Positions 1 through 11,159 of a DNA stretch of 64,000 nt are shown piece after piece (the stretch's first letter is position 1; each line of letters starts with the position of its first letter). This stretch comes from Vandiemenella viatica (Eukaryota > Arthropoda > Insecta > Orthoptera > Morabidae): positions 106,637,447 to 106,701,446 of the forward strand of contig CM061920.1 of NCBI GenBank assembly GCA_031002005.1. The letters run 5' to 3'. Under the pieces are notes generated by a model that ran no database searches, was not told where the DNA came from, and saw nothing but the letters and a program-made list of their open reading frames with translations. The position numbers and the translations under genes are program-made.

Positions 1-1013
1 GACCTGTTGATCCTCACCCGCCCCAGTTCGGGTGGGTCTTCGGTCACTGTATGCTGAGGAATGGGACCAGACTCGCCCACCAGCATGACAATTTCTTCCT
101 GCCCGGAAGCGGAGACAGACATCTCCGACCCAGAGGACTCCTCAAATTCCTCCCCATTCTTTTTTTTTTCCTCTGCCTCTTCTCCCTATTGCTGGGCAGT
201 CTGGGAGGAAATGAAGAGGGGTATTTTACAAAGTGGGTCAGGTCCGTCTGTCAAAATTTCAAGCCCCGGATCTTTTGGTCACCTCCATTTGCACTGGTAG
301 CAGATGATGTTGCTATTCCAGTCACTGCACGTGGAGGAATTGGAGGTGCAATGACTAAGTGCTGTTGTTGCTGGTGGAACATGTGCTGCTGCTGCTGCTG
401 CTGGTGGTGTGGTCGAGGTGTCAGATGTGCTGCTACCAAAGTCTGCGGTCTTATGAGTTACGACCTTAGCGGGTTTAGCACCGCATTTGCATTGACATGA
501 AGTGCTCATGCTCATGTCTGCAAAGGACGTCCGGGTAGCAGCACTTTGCTTCGTGACGGGAGCTGAAGTCATCTTTGCAAAACTAGTACCAAAAATTGAA
601 GCGGCAAGCGACTTGGCCTTCTTTTTAGCTTCCCCATAGGGAATCCGCTCTTTGGTCTTCAGTTCCTGTATCTTGCGCTCTTCAAGATACACTTGACACT
701 CTCTACACCAGGCCGGGTGCGAACCGGAGCAGTTGAAGCACACCTGTGGTAGTGAACAACTGACACCAGGCTCATGTGCCTTGAGGTTGAGGGTTTTTTT
801 TATAGAGGTTTGTACCGTCCTCACGATCCGGGCGATTAAGCCAAGATCCCCGTTCTAGGCACACAACGTTCCACCGCCACACCCTATGGTGGTTGTTGAA
901 GCATGGTATGAGTTTACGGTGTGGGAAACTTGTGGTGCTCACAAATTTCCAGCTCGGGCACTGTGGGTTCGCCAAACCCGTACCTGGCACTTGCATACCA
1001 GGCCCATGCGGGG
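1..1013 (-). mobile_element. I-type LINE, 5' fragment (copy A, runs off left edge)
   Basis: This stretch aligns with 36410-38245 of the complete I-type LINE, in the same orientation. Both share the 5' end (near ...ccaggcccatgcgggg), the 5' UTR and the C-terminal half of ORF1. Copy A lacks a segment equal to 37188-38009 of the complete copy (822 bp), with the junction at 780/781 at a CC shared by both breakpoints. The missing part carries the ORF1 start codon, the N-terminal domain and two zinc knuckles. The 5' end is preserved near 1013. The 3' side continues beyond position 1. Confidence 0.85.
279..824 (-). pseudogene. ORF1 (gag-like) remnant of I-type LINE copy A
   Basis: A 181-residue open frame starts in former 5' UTR sequence and enters the ORF1 C-terminus across the deletion. 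It keeps one zinc knuckle, CFNCSGSHPAWCREC, then the ECQVYLEERKIQELKTKERI stretch that follows the knuckles in jockey/I-type nucleocapsid proteins. After that comes a low-complexity S/T/A-rich tail containing a run of seven Ala from a GCT/GCA repeat around 385-402. Without its N-terminal half it cannot be a complete nucleic-acid chaperone. Confidence 0.7.
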
Positions 1014-1299
1014 AAGAGTTTTCATAAATAATCTTGGAGATAATATTAAATTCAGTTTAAGATTTTTCACAAATAATGTTGTTGCCTATGGGGAAACAAA
1101 GTTCTGCTGATTGTTTAGCTATCCAGTTTGACCTTGATGTTTATTTTAACTGGTATAATGCAATTCAATACAAGACGGCAAGGGATAGCACATAAGCTGA
1201 CTAAACACAATTACACATGAATACAAAGTAATATTTTCAGTCATTGATAAGGTCAATTTATTGAATTAACTGATGTAAGAATGAAATTTTTTCATTATT

Positions 1300-1475
1300 A
1301 GTTTACGTCTTGTCAACACCGAGGTCAATAGAGGTAGGAAAAAAAAGGATTGGGTAGGATTTCGGCCATGGCCTTTAAAAGGGGCAATCCCAGCAAATGC
1401 CTGGAATGATTTCGGGAAACCATAGAAAAATGAAATATAGATGCTCAGACAAGGATTTAAACCTGCATCCAAGTA
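1300..1475 (-). repeat. tRNA-derived SINE, diverged copy
   Basis: The segment shares the family's internal blocks in reverse orientation: ttcggccatggcctt (1361-1375), tcccagcaaatgcctgg (1388-1404), gatttcgggaaaccat, and a decayed B box (aaggatttaaacctgc). These blocks occur in the same order in the full-length SINE at 49258-49496. The poly-A end is represented only by aaaaaaaagg near 1337. Boundaries are approximate and no target duplication was recognised. Confidence 0.6.
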
Positions 1476-1559
1476 ATGTATATTTGGATGGCATCTTCAT
1501 TTTTTGTCTTTTTTAAGCCTTTGACTGTGGCATCATATGCATTCATTAACCTGACTCAA

Positions 1560-2345
1560 GGGAGATATATAATACTTGGTAATTCCTGTCTGGCACATCC
1601 ATGCTGTGAGGGCGGGCATCCTAGCTCCAGTAGGTGGGAGTGACAGGATGACTAAGTCCAGGCAAGGTCCCAGTCCAACAGGATACAGTGTGGAACCCAT
1701 GCCCACATGATAAGGGCGAAGTCAACAACAGCAGTTATTGGCAGAGAAGGAGACCTCTGAAATGGTGAAAATAGCAGAAAGGGCCACCCATCCTCTCTGG
1801 GGTTAATTGGAAGGGAACATCACTGCCTTGTGGTGAAGAGAGATCTTCAAAGGTTAACGATAAGCCTAAAGAATCCTCAACTGTGTTAGGCCTAGCAAGC
1901 CAACCTGGCAATTGAAAAGGAGAATAAAAAGGATAACGATTAAGAACAATAAACCTAAGAATGCTGACAGGAAAGACAGAAGAAATGATAGATTTGATGG
2001 AAAGAAGGAAATTGGATATACTGGGACTAGCAGACACAAGATGGAGAGGAGAGAGTGAGAATTACGGAAGGAATACAAGCTGTACTGCAATGGAAACAAT
2101 GAGGGTGATAGAGGAGTGGACCAAAGGGAGAGTACAAGCAAAGGAAATGAAATTTCAGAGGAGTAGAGTAGGAGCACTGAGAGGGAACAGAGTAAGGAAT
2201 GAGAGAATCAGGGAGATGATCAAGATGGAACTGCTACAACAAATATAAGAGAAATATAGGTTACAGTGATATGGGCATGTAAAGAGAATGAGAGAGGAGA
2301 AGATAACTAGACGCCAGGTATGGAGCTGAAAGAGACTGAACATTT
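1560..2345 (+). mobile_element. Non-LTR retrotransposon fragment (endonuclease start fused to C-terminus)
   Basis: The frame from 1961 gives MLTGKTEEMIDLMERRKLDI then LGLADTRWRGES, the start of an APE-type endonuclease with its catalytic Glu replaced by Asp (TRW preceded by D instead of E). Soon after, the frames read as arginine-rich C-terminal sequence and then a WYGHVKRM-like motif around 2265-2290, normally found near the end of LINE ORF2. Nearly the whole RT domain is therefore missing. The stretch before 1960 is presumably its 5' UTR. It may belong to the family of the LINE at 48368-49620. Confidence 0.55.
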
Positions 2346-3104
2346 CTGTAAAAGATCTACTCAGGTTTTAAATGTGTGTCTGTTTATAACGGTACCTGCA
2401 ATCAACTTTAATTTCGGCCACTTGCTTGCTGAACTACTTCATGATCACTAATTCCTTCTTGTGACTTGAGACCCGATACAGATATCCAAATTATTTCATG
2501 CCCTTGTACCCTACACTTACCACCTGTGTGAAGCCTCCTTCATTCATTCATTAAGGTATTTGAAAATCTCTGCCTTTGTTTTGTTCGTAACATAATTTCC
2601 TTCCAAGTCCGCACCAGGTCTGCTCACTTCTGAACAATGAATGTGAATTTAAATTTCTTCCCCATGACCTCATCTTAGTCAATTTGTCCTTCACGACAAT
2701 AAGTACCCAAGACCCTATTTTTTTTCATATCGTCCTAGAAATCTATCCCCAGTAGCTCATGACTATGAACACCAGCAAAATGTAGTAGTGTCTGCTAACC
2801 AGTATGAATGGCCCTTCAGCAAGTGTGATATACAGTCAACACCTCATTCTCTAAGCACTCCTCTCTTTAACCAAGATATTACTCACAGTGACTATTTTTG
2901 GATTTTGCATTCCTATTAGGTTACCAAATGCTATTTCTATACTCCTACAGTTCCCTAGTAACAGTCTTATAATGGCTCGCGAATAATTTCAGTCATTACT
3001 TCTTACTGCCCCACCAGTGTTGCTGCATGCATTAAGGTGCTATTACACAATGGGGGTGTAAGGGTTTGGGAGAGACAATACTAGTCTTTTCCTAACCAAA
3101 TGTC
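2346..3104. other. No gene or recognisable element
   Basis: Unannotated sequence in the 3' portion of the RIOK1 locus. No long open frame, splice-bounded RIO1 similarity, inverted repeats or tandem repeats were seen. Confidence 0.5.
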
Positions 3105-5566
3105 AACCTCTCCTTCACGTGGTGCACCCTGTTTGCACGGACGAGGCTCTGGCGACTGAAAGATTCCCGGTATAAGGAGTCACCCACTGCTTGTCCAACG
3201 GCCTCCGAAAGGAGGGCGGAAGAGCGGGGAGTGGTTCAGGGCACCCTCTTGCCCCCTAAAGGCGGATGAATCAGAAATGATCAACGGTATGGGGATGCAG
3301 AAGGCAACGGGAAACCACTGCATTAAAGACCCAAAGGGTATCCCGAGGACATGTAATCCTCTCAAATTACATATATCATGATGGCTTCTTCCTGGGTAAA
3401 ATAGTCCCCCAGTCGGATCTTCGGGTGGGGACAGCTCAGGGAGGAGTCATCAGAATGGATAGAAACATTCTACGAGTCGGAGCGTGGAATGTTAGAAGTC
3501 TGAATAGGGCAGGTAGGTTAGAAAACTTAAAAAGGGAGATGGAACAACTTAAGTTAGATGTTGTTGGGATTAGTGAGATTAAATGGAAGGACGCACAGGA
3601 TTTCTGGTCTGGGGAACACAGGATAATTAGCACTCAAGCTGTCAATGGAGTCACTGGTGTAGGTTTTGTAATGAACAAGAAAGTAGGGAAACGGGCGAGT
3701 TATTATGAACAGTTTAGTGACAGGATTATTTTGATGAGGTTAGAAACTAAGCCCGTCCCAACCACATTAGTACAAGTATATATGCCAACGTCACAGGAAG
3801 ATGATGAAGAAATAGAAAAAAATACACGCTGAAATTAAAGAATTAATCCAATATGTGAAAGGGGAGGAAAATCTAATATTCATGGGTGATTGGAATGCAA
3901 TAGTGGGAGAAGGAAAAGAGGGGAATACTGTAGGAAGTTTTGGTCTAGGAGAAAGAAATGAGTGAGGAAGCAGGTTGCTAGAATTTTGTGAAAGATATAA
4001 GCTAGTAGTGGCGAAACACACTGTTTAAGAACCATGCAAGAAGAATATACACCTGGAAACGTCCTGCGGATACAGGCAGATATCAGCTAGATTATATCAT
4101 GGTCAAACAGAGATTCAGGAATCAAGTTCTAGACTGTAAAGCGTACCCAGGAGCAGACATAGACTCGGACCATAATTTGATGGTAATGAAGTGCAGGCTG
4201 AAATTCAAGGGAATAAGGAAGCAGCATAAGCAGAACAGAATGGCAGTGAATAAGCTGAAACAATCTAGCACACGAGAAAAATGTGCAGAAATGGCAGACT
4301 TGGGTCTAAGAAGTAACTGTGAAAGGATCTCAACCGAGGACGAATGGAATGCATTAAAGACCGAAATAATGAAAGCTGGTAAAGAAACATTAGGCTTTAG
4401 GGAACAAGCTGCCCGAAAACCTTGGATCACAGAAGAAATTTTGGAGCTGATGGATCAGAGGAGAAGGTACAAAAATGCTCAGGATGAAGCAGGAAGAGAG
4501 CAGTACAGGCAATTTAGAAATCTAATAAATAGGAAATGCAAAATAGCAAAACAAAAATGGATACAAGAAAAGTGTGAAGAAGTAGAAAAGGAAATGGTCG
4601 TAGGAAAAGTAGATGTTGCATATAGAAAGATCAAACAGAATTTTGGAGAAATGAAGAAAAGAGGTATGAACATTAAAGCTGCCGATGGGAAACCTCTTTT
4701 AAGCTCAGAAGATAGAGCTAACCGATGGAAGGAATACATTGAGAAACTGTATGATGGAGACGACTTGAAAAATAGCGTATTGGAAAGAAGGCGATGTCGA
4801 CATTGATGACTTAGGAGATCCTGTTTTGAGAACAGAATTTAATAAAGCTCTGAATGACTTGAAAGCAAATAAGGCAGTTGGAATAGATGAGATCCCTGCA
4901 GAACTTCTTAAATCTCTAGGAGAGAAAGGAATCGAAAGATTATTCAAGCTGATATCAAAAAGTTATGAAACAGGAGAAATTCCAACTGATTTTAATAAAA
5001 ATATCATCTTCACACTTCCAAAGAAAGCACAAGCCGACAAATGTGAGAATTATAGCACCATTAGTCTAACATCACATGCTTCAAAATTACTGACCAGAAT
5101 AATATACAGAAGGATGGAAAGGGTAGTAGAAGAGATAGTAGGTGAAGATCAGTTTGGGTTTGGGAAAAATCGCGGTACAAGGGAAGCAATTCTGTCTTTA
5201 AGATTAATACTTGAAGGGGGGATCAAGAAAAACAAAGATACTTTTATGGCATTTGTTGATTTAGAAAAAGCTTTTGATAATGTTAGGTGGGACAAGATGT
5301 TCAAAATTTTAAAGAAGTCAGGTCTAAAGTATCGAGATAGAAGAATACTCTATAAACTATATAAGAATAAAGTGGCTGTAATAAAAGTAGAGAATCACGA
5401 GAGACATGCATCGGTTAAAAAGGGTGTGATACAAGGTTGTAGTCTATCCCCGTTAATATTCAACTTGTATGTAGAAGAAGCAATGAAGAAAGTCAAAGAA
5501 AAATTTCCATGTGGCATAAGTTTTCAGGGAGAAAAAATCAGTATGCTACGATTTGTATAACATAGC
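3105..5566 (+). mobile_element. RTE-like LINE, 5'-complete but lacking its 3' end
   Basis: The element starts with a GC-rich leader of a kind common before RTE-type ORFs (gcgactgaaagattcccggt, aaggcaacgggaaaccactg). A single endonuclease-RT ORF follows. Homology stops abruptly near 5554, just before the YADD active-site block, and the sequence becomes AT-rich. Retaining the 5' end while losing the 3' end is the reverse of normal target-primed truncation, so a later deletion is likely. The exact 5' boundary is uncertain. Confidence 0.75.
3425..5560 (+). pseudogene. RTE-type endonuclease/reverse transcriptase, frameshifted
   Basis: Three frames chain together: 3425-3832, 4099-4806 and 4826-5560. 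Endonuclease motifs are visible in order: GAWNVRSL, GISEIKWK (catalytic Glu), QVYMPT, FMGDWNAIVG (in the gap between frames) and DSDHNLMVMK (catalytic His). RT motifs follow: NKAVGIDEIPAELLK, CENYSTISLTSHASKLLTRI, DQFGFGKNRGTREAI, FMAFVDLEKAFDNV (first catalytic Asp) and GVIQGCSLSPLIFNLY. The YADD block that should come next is missing. At least two frameshifts and in-frame stops (after ERNE near 3962) make it non-functional. Confidence 0.85.
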
Positions 5567-5997
5567 AATTCAATAAAATAAATAAAATTATATATTTAGA
5601 CTTATAAAGGGAGTAATATTGGTAAAATAAAAGTAAAAAATTAATAATAATAAAAAAGAATAGCAGGTCTAATAGAAATTGTTTGCTCTGATATGTTTGA
5701 AAATATAAGATTTCTGAAAAAAGAAGAAGTGAGAGAATTGTTCATAGAGCTGGCGAGCAAGACAGGATAATCAAGCAGAGGATTAAGTTTTGAAATAATA
5801 ATAGTTGCATAGTGAGAAGTTAGGAAATAATAGTTGCAGAGAGAAAATTTGATTGATCTTGAGTAGAAAAGAACCTGCTAATCTTTTGAAAAAAAACAAA
5901 AGGAAAATAAATGGCAAAAGATACAATCCTAATGCTTGTATAAAAACTATTTATTCACATCACAATACATCCACATTCGTTGCAACATTATTACTTA
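5567..5997. other. AT-rich spacer, nothing recognised
   Basis: Highly AT-rich with short runs of aaataa and aataataata. No open frame or repeat boundary is evident. Confidence 0.5.
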
Positions 5998-8800
5998 AAC
6001 TAAATTTTTCTGGAAATAATGAACACACTTAAAAATGATTCTTATTATGTGTTTTCACTGTTGAAATGAATGCAGGAAAATCCATTCAAGTTAGAAATTT
6101 TGTGTAAAGTAATTATCGTCTCCAACATTAGTAGCTTCAAAACTTCCACAGTTCACTGGTGTTCATAGATCATGACCACGTGTTACTTGAGGTAGATTTC
6201 TGGGGTAATAAATAAGAAAAAAATTCGGGGATTTGGCTGCTTACCACAGTGGAAGAATCACAGATGAAGATGAGGCTTTTTGGGAGAAATTAAATTCATA
6301 CTCAGATTTCAGAGGTGAGAATAAATTGGTGGAGATTTAAATTTACCAGGTGTAAATTGTGTAGGAAATAAGAGTAATAACACAAGGGAACAGAGATTTA
6401 CAAATACCTTAATAAGGGAAGGAGAATTTACACAAATGGTAGAGCAAAACACTAGGGGACAAAATATTTTGGATATATTCCTAATAAAGCCCGATGACAA
6501 CCTTGTAAGGTGTCAAGTAACCGAAGGAATAAATGATCATGAAGCAGTTCTGATGGATATTAGAGGATTCAGTGAACCAGCAGCTAAAATTGAAGGGGAA
6601 AATAGGTACAATTATAAAAAGGCACAGATTTCAAATACAGAGAATGTTTGAGCAAATGAAAGGAAGGCACAAGTACAGTAGAGTCATAGTGGGAAGAGTT
6701 CAAGCAGATAATAAGAAAGGGGGAAGAAAAATTTATTCTAAAGCAGAAAATAAATAGAAGTAGAGAAACTGTGTATTATAACAGGGAAGTGAGGAGTTTA
6801 AAGAGGTTGGTAAGAAGAGAACATAACAGAGTTAGGAGACAGCAGGGTAGTAGAGAATATTTAAAACAACTAAACAAGGAGTTAATAATAGCAAAGAAAG
6901 TGCCTAAAGATGGGTTTATGAAGAGTATTGTCAGTGCTGGAGGACTATTGGCTGATGCATCTAGAAATTTCTATGGCTATGTTAAGAAAACTCAGGGGAA
7001 GGGAGGGTGTTGAGACACTTATAGATAAGGATGGAGAAGAAGTTACTGAGGATTTGAAAAAGGCAGAGATTTTAAGTAACTGCTTTAGTGAGAAGCATTA
7101 GAGACAATTAATCAGAAACGGAAGGATTTAACTCAGCGAACAAGCTTAAAAACACAATTAGAAATGAAGAAACCAAAATATTTGAAATTCATTCTGAGGA
7201 AATCTTGAAGAAAATGTTGAAAAAACAAAGGGGCTGGTGTAGATAATATTACTACAGATATCTTAAAGATAGCCGGATGTGGCATTGGACCTTATCTTAA
7301 AATATTATTTAAATAGAGTCTGGGAACCTGCTGCTTACAACAAGACTGGAAAAGTGTGATAGTAGTGCCAGTACATAAAGAACGGATGAGAAATAGGGTC
7401 TACAATTATAAGCCAATTAGTTTGACATCAGTGGTAGATAAATTAATGGAGAGATTGATACGCAACCACATCAAAAATATATGTGAGCAATGTAAGTGGT
7501 TTTCAAGTAGGCAACGTAGCTTTAGGCAAGCAAATTAATGAGAATCTCAGTTGGTGGTATATATGCAAGATATTTAATATGAAATGGACAAGGAAGGGCA
7601 AATAAATAGTGTAGCAAGATCTCTCAAAGGCTTTTGACACAGTGAGCCATAAAATGGTAGTAAAAAAGGTAAAAACTATTCGAATGGATAAGAAAGTGAT
7701 TAGCTGGGTAGAAGAATTTTTAAAAGGTAGAAACAGAAAGTTAGGGTCTGAAATGCAGTATCAAAAGAAGTGGAAGTAAAAATGGGAGTGCCGCAGAGTA
7801 GTGTATTAGGACCATTGCTATTCATTATTCTGATGAATAATTGTGTTGATTGTTTACTATGTGAAGTTGTTTGCAGATGACAAAATGCTATATAAAAGGA
7901 TCAAAACGGTAGAGGACTATAAACAGGGTGATTTGGACAGGATATCTAGTTGGGTTGGTAAACATGGGAAGAAGATAAATGCAAACAAGAGTCAGCTTAT
8001 TAGATACACAAATAAAAAACAAAAGGTTGATTATGATTGTAAAGTGGGGAAAGAATTGCTTGCTGAAGACTTGAAATGTAAATATCTTGGATTACATTTG
8101 ATAAAAAGCTTAACTGGGCAGGACAAATTGGACAGGTGGTAGGTAAATGTTTCAAAATTCTGCACTTGTTGGAGAGAGTGATGAGGGGATGTACGAGAGA
8201 AGTAAAGGAACTGGGATACAAAACTTTGGTAATACCATTGCTCGAATGTGGTAGTGCAGTATGGGACCCACATTTTGAGTATCAAATACTGGAGTTGGAG
8301 AGGGTGTAAAAAAGAGATGCTAGATTTGTTTCTGGAAATTATCGCAGAATGCAATCAGTAACAGATATAATAAAAGAGCTGGAATGGGATTCATTGCAAA
8401 GGCAGAAGGAGTGTTATGGTCATGGGAGTGTACAAGGCATATAATGGCAATGAGGCATGGAAAGATATTGGTGTAGGTATGAAAAGTAGTACATGGAAGG
8501 GAAAAGATGACCATGACCACAAGCTGGCACTCAATTTCAGGCACAAGGGTGTGGGCAGATTCTATTTTTTAGGTAAGGGTGACACAGATTGTAATATGTT
8601 ACCAAGGAAATTATGAATAAATTACCAATTTAAGGTCTGTGGAGGGCAAATGTCAGTGGGTGCAGGAAAGGGGGAAGATGGGTGTGTAGGGAAATTGCCA
8701 CCGGAGCCTGTGCTCCATTGCAATTTAATTTAATTAAAATTAAACTATAGAGTATATTACTGCTGGGGATGCTTTTGGTGAACTAAAGGGTACCTTACAA
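5998..8800. repeat. Older repeat X, copy 1, interrupted by a CR1-like LINE
   Basis: 5998-6136 and 8742-8800 align with one continuous stretch at 19504-19720 (shared aactaaatttttctgg, caggaaaatcc, agcttcaaaa, then aactatagagtatattact and gcttttggtgaactaa). The gap between them is exactly the LINE at about 6137-8741, so 19504-19720 serves as an empty-site copy. The class of repeat X is unknown. It has no coding capacity. Confidence 0.7.
6137..8741 (+). mobile_element. CR1-like LINE copy 1, 5'-truncated and decayed
   Basis: Fragments of ORF2 appear in order on the plus strand: endonuclease end (AVLMDIRGF around 6545-6570), linker (REVRSLKRLVRREHNRVRRQ, 6784 on), RT NYKPISLTSVVDKLMERLIR (7400 on), SKAFDTVSHKMVV-like (7624 on), VPQSSVLGPLLF-like (7785 on), KLFADDKMLYKR (7865 on), then a DRISSWVGKHGKKINANKSQ linker. 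Many frameshifts and stops are present. The 3' end is ccaccggagcctgtgctcca followed by ttaattaaaattaa. Copies at 23640-27447 and 27835-31763 are the same family. Confidence 0.8.
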
Positions 8801-9612
8801 CATGTTAAAAAAAATGCAGAACACTGACTAAGGGAAAAAAAAACAGAAATTGCCCGCTTAGAAATGTAGGTAATCTATAACACCTGTTCACTACATCTGC
8901 ACCCTGCGACCTTTTGCTGTAGGAAATCCTGAATACTTCATTCTCAGTGGTGACACTAATGGCCAAAATCAGTAATCAGTTTCTGGCAATGAACTGCCTT
9001 AAGAAACAAAACATTTCTTACAGAAACTAGGCAACTATAAAAGTCTAAACTGAAATTGTATATGACTAAAAATCGCTTTTACTGGAGACTATTATATGTA
9101 TATTTAAGGATGTAAAATGAAAGATTACAAAATTATTCACAATCACTTTTTTTGGTTAGCTATATACAACTGCAGCAATCACAAAGAGACATCAGACATT
9201 GTATTAAAATTCAGTGATAAACATGGGAAATACTTTAGTTGTTGGATGTTAGATTATTAACCTGCAATCATTAATTGGAAATAATGCTAGATTTAAGAAA
9301 GAAACCATGTGCTTTTTCACACCATCAATACAGTTACTTACAAAGTATCAAAGTAAATATATGTAATCTAAAAAAATAAAACAAGGAATGTTTGTTACAT
9401 AACATTATTATGTCCAAGTTATGGACACATTTTCGGAGAGTAACACCAAAAAATACCAAAATTTTATACTGTTTAAAAATAAAGTGTGCATAACTACTAT
9501 CTAAGCATGACTTAACTAAAAATTGTGTTCAGTAAATGTGGATTGTAAAAACCTTATTGATGTATTTACATTTTATTTCTATCAAGGAGCAAATGAGCAA
9601 AACATAACTCAC
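8801..9612. other. RIOK1 intron 6, nothing recognised
   Basis: AT-rich intronic sequence downstream (minus strand) of RIOK1 exon 6. It was searched for the following RIO1 exon without success. No mobile-element hallmark was seen. Confidence 0.5.
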
Positions 9613-9731
9613 AGTAAGTTATATTCACTGAGGTCAGCATGTACAAGTTTGCATTTGTTATAGATAGTCCACATCATTATGACACAGTCCCGATAAAGTT
9701 TACAAGCTTTAGATGTTGTCAGTTCTACATC
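9613..9731 (-). CDS. RIOK1: RIOK1 coding exon 6 (catalytic loop)
   Basis: This 119-bp exon encodes 39 codons plus two bases: DVELTTSKACKLYRDCVIMM then WTIYNKCKLVHADLSEYNL. The LVHADLSEYN motif is the RIO1 catalytic loop, with Asp 316 and Asn 321 in the numbering from the ATG. It is 116 residues after the catalytic Lys, as expected. Acceptor AG is at 9733-9732 and donor GTGAGT starts at 9612. This is the last RIOK1 exon I can find. The next segment (YHGGG...IDVSQSVEHDHP-like) was looked for between 1 and 9612 and not seen, so it probably lies off the left edge. Confidence 0.94.
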
Positions 9732-10351
9732 CTGTAAAAACAAAAAACAAAAAAACAAATGAAAAGTATTAGGCACCATAGGTGTTTACATGAACCATTT
9801 TATGTTGTGTACTTCTCTAATAGCTGTAGTTATACATTCTATTATGAGGAAATAAGGGCTATTGTCTTAACAAAAATTAATAACCTGTTGTAACTGCTGA
9901 ATAATGAATAAGATTTTTTCACAACATAGCTTTAATTTTTAGGCATGTAAGAAAGCAACAAAATGTGTACCCTAACCAGTTGTGTGTATCTGTATTGTTT
10001 AAAGGAAGAAAATATTTATTTTTAAATTCATCATGTCAACCACAGTGTAAATTCAGTACGTAAAATCTTTGAAAGAAATAAGCTGTAATTTTATTGTTCA
10101 CAGATTACATAACAGCACAATATACATCTGTTTCAAGAATCCAGTTATTTAGAAAATATTATTAGTAGGTAGTTAAAGAACAAAATTTTTCTGAAAATTA
10201 ACCATATCCCACTGAGTGTAGCAAAATACCTGGTAACAATTGGATAATGGAAACAAAGAAACTGCCGTGAGGCACTGAAAATAAGATAGGATAGGGAAAA
10301 ATAAACAGATACCCGTCGCTTACCACAGGATGAAGGCAGGAGGGCGAGACG

Positions 10352-10399
<48 letters not shown>

Positions 10400-11159
10400 T
10401 GCATATATAAAAAACAAACATGACAATGTATTGAGGCAATTTTTTTTAACATCAGTATCTCTAGTCCTTGTTCTCATAATTTTTATTCTTAAAATTCCAC
10501 AGAATTTCTTCACTTTTGTCCAATTCTGAAAGCTTTAATGCCTCTGCTTCTCTCCGCTTACTCTACTTGTTAGTTGTTGCCATTTTGTTTGTTGAACTCG
10601 CATGCCAAAAGTCAATTGACTGTCTTGAACCTGTTGACACGAGGAGAGTGACTATCAACTGCTGTGTGCGCACCAAGACAGTTCTCATTCCAGCCAACTA
10701 GCATTGTGTAAACATGGCCTAATGTGCCCCAGTGTTATCTAATGTGGACCAAACGGAATACCACTGGAATTATGAAATTGGCAAGTTTCTTTGGAAGCTA
10801 TTACATATCATGTCATGAATAAAAAATGTGAATTATGTTGCAACTGTACCTGAACTGCTGCTCCTTGATCCCAAATTAGTTGGGTAACTAACTATGGCTA
10901 TTTTCTGAACCTAAGGTTAATTTGGGACTTTTTTTGTAAAAAAAGAGATACCATAATTACACATGCTATTCTGAATTACATACTTATCTGCAAGTTATTT
11001 AATAAGAATAGACAGTAAAGGTTACATGTATTTACACAAATTCAACAATAAAAAGAAGTAAAAACCATTTCAATGGTAACAGATTTATAAACAAGGTACT
11101 CAGAGTTCTGATACTTTTTTGCAAGTCTTTTTGTGAAGCAACTGTTATTTTCATTTTGT
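9732..11159. other. RIOK1 intron 5, left part
   Basis: Mostly featureless AT-rich intron. Around 10284-10350 a block (ataagataggataggg, cgcttaccacagg, gaaggcagg, gacgaacacaca) resembles parts of 20095-20180 and 59951-59970. That suggests a dispersed repeat, possibly a Penelope-like terminus. It leads into the AC microsatellite. Confidence 0.45.
10353..10397. repeat. (AC)n microsatellite
   Basis: A pure AC dinucleotide run of about 22 units. On the minus strand it creates artefactual open frames encoding alternating Cys-Val. Confidence 0.97.

Noticed and set aside
780..781. Processed (spliced) LINE transcript as the origin of the copy A gap
   Set aside because: The missing segment has GT at one possible end on the minus strand but no AG at the other. 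A microhomology deletion explains it better.
10145..10513. Minus-strand open frame with a Cys-Val run
   Set aside because: Created by the AC microsatellite. No similarity to a protein domain.
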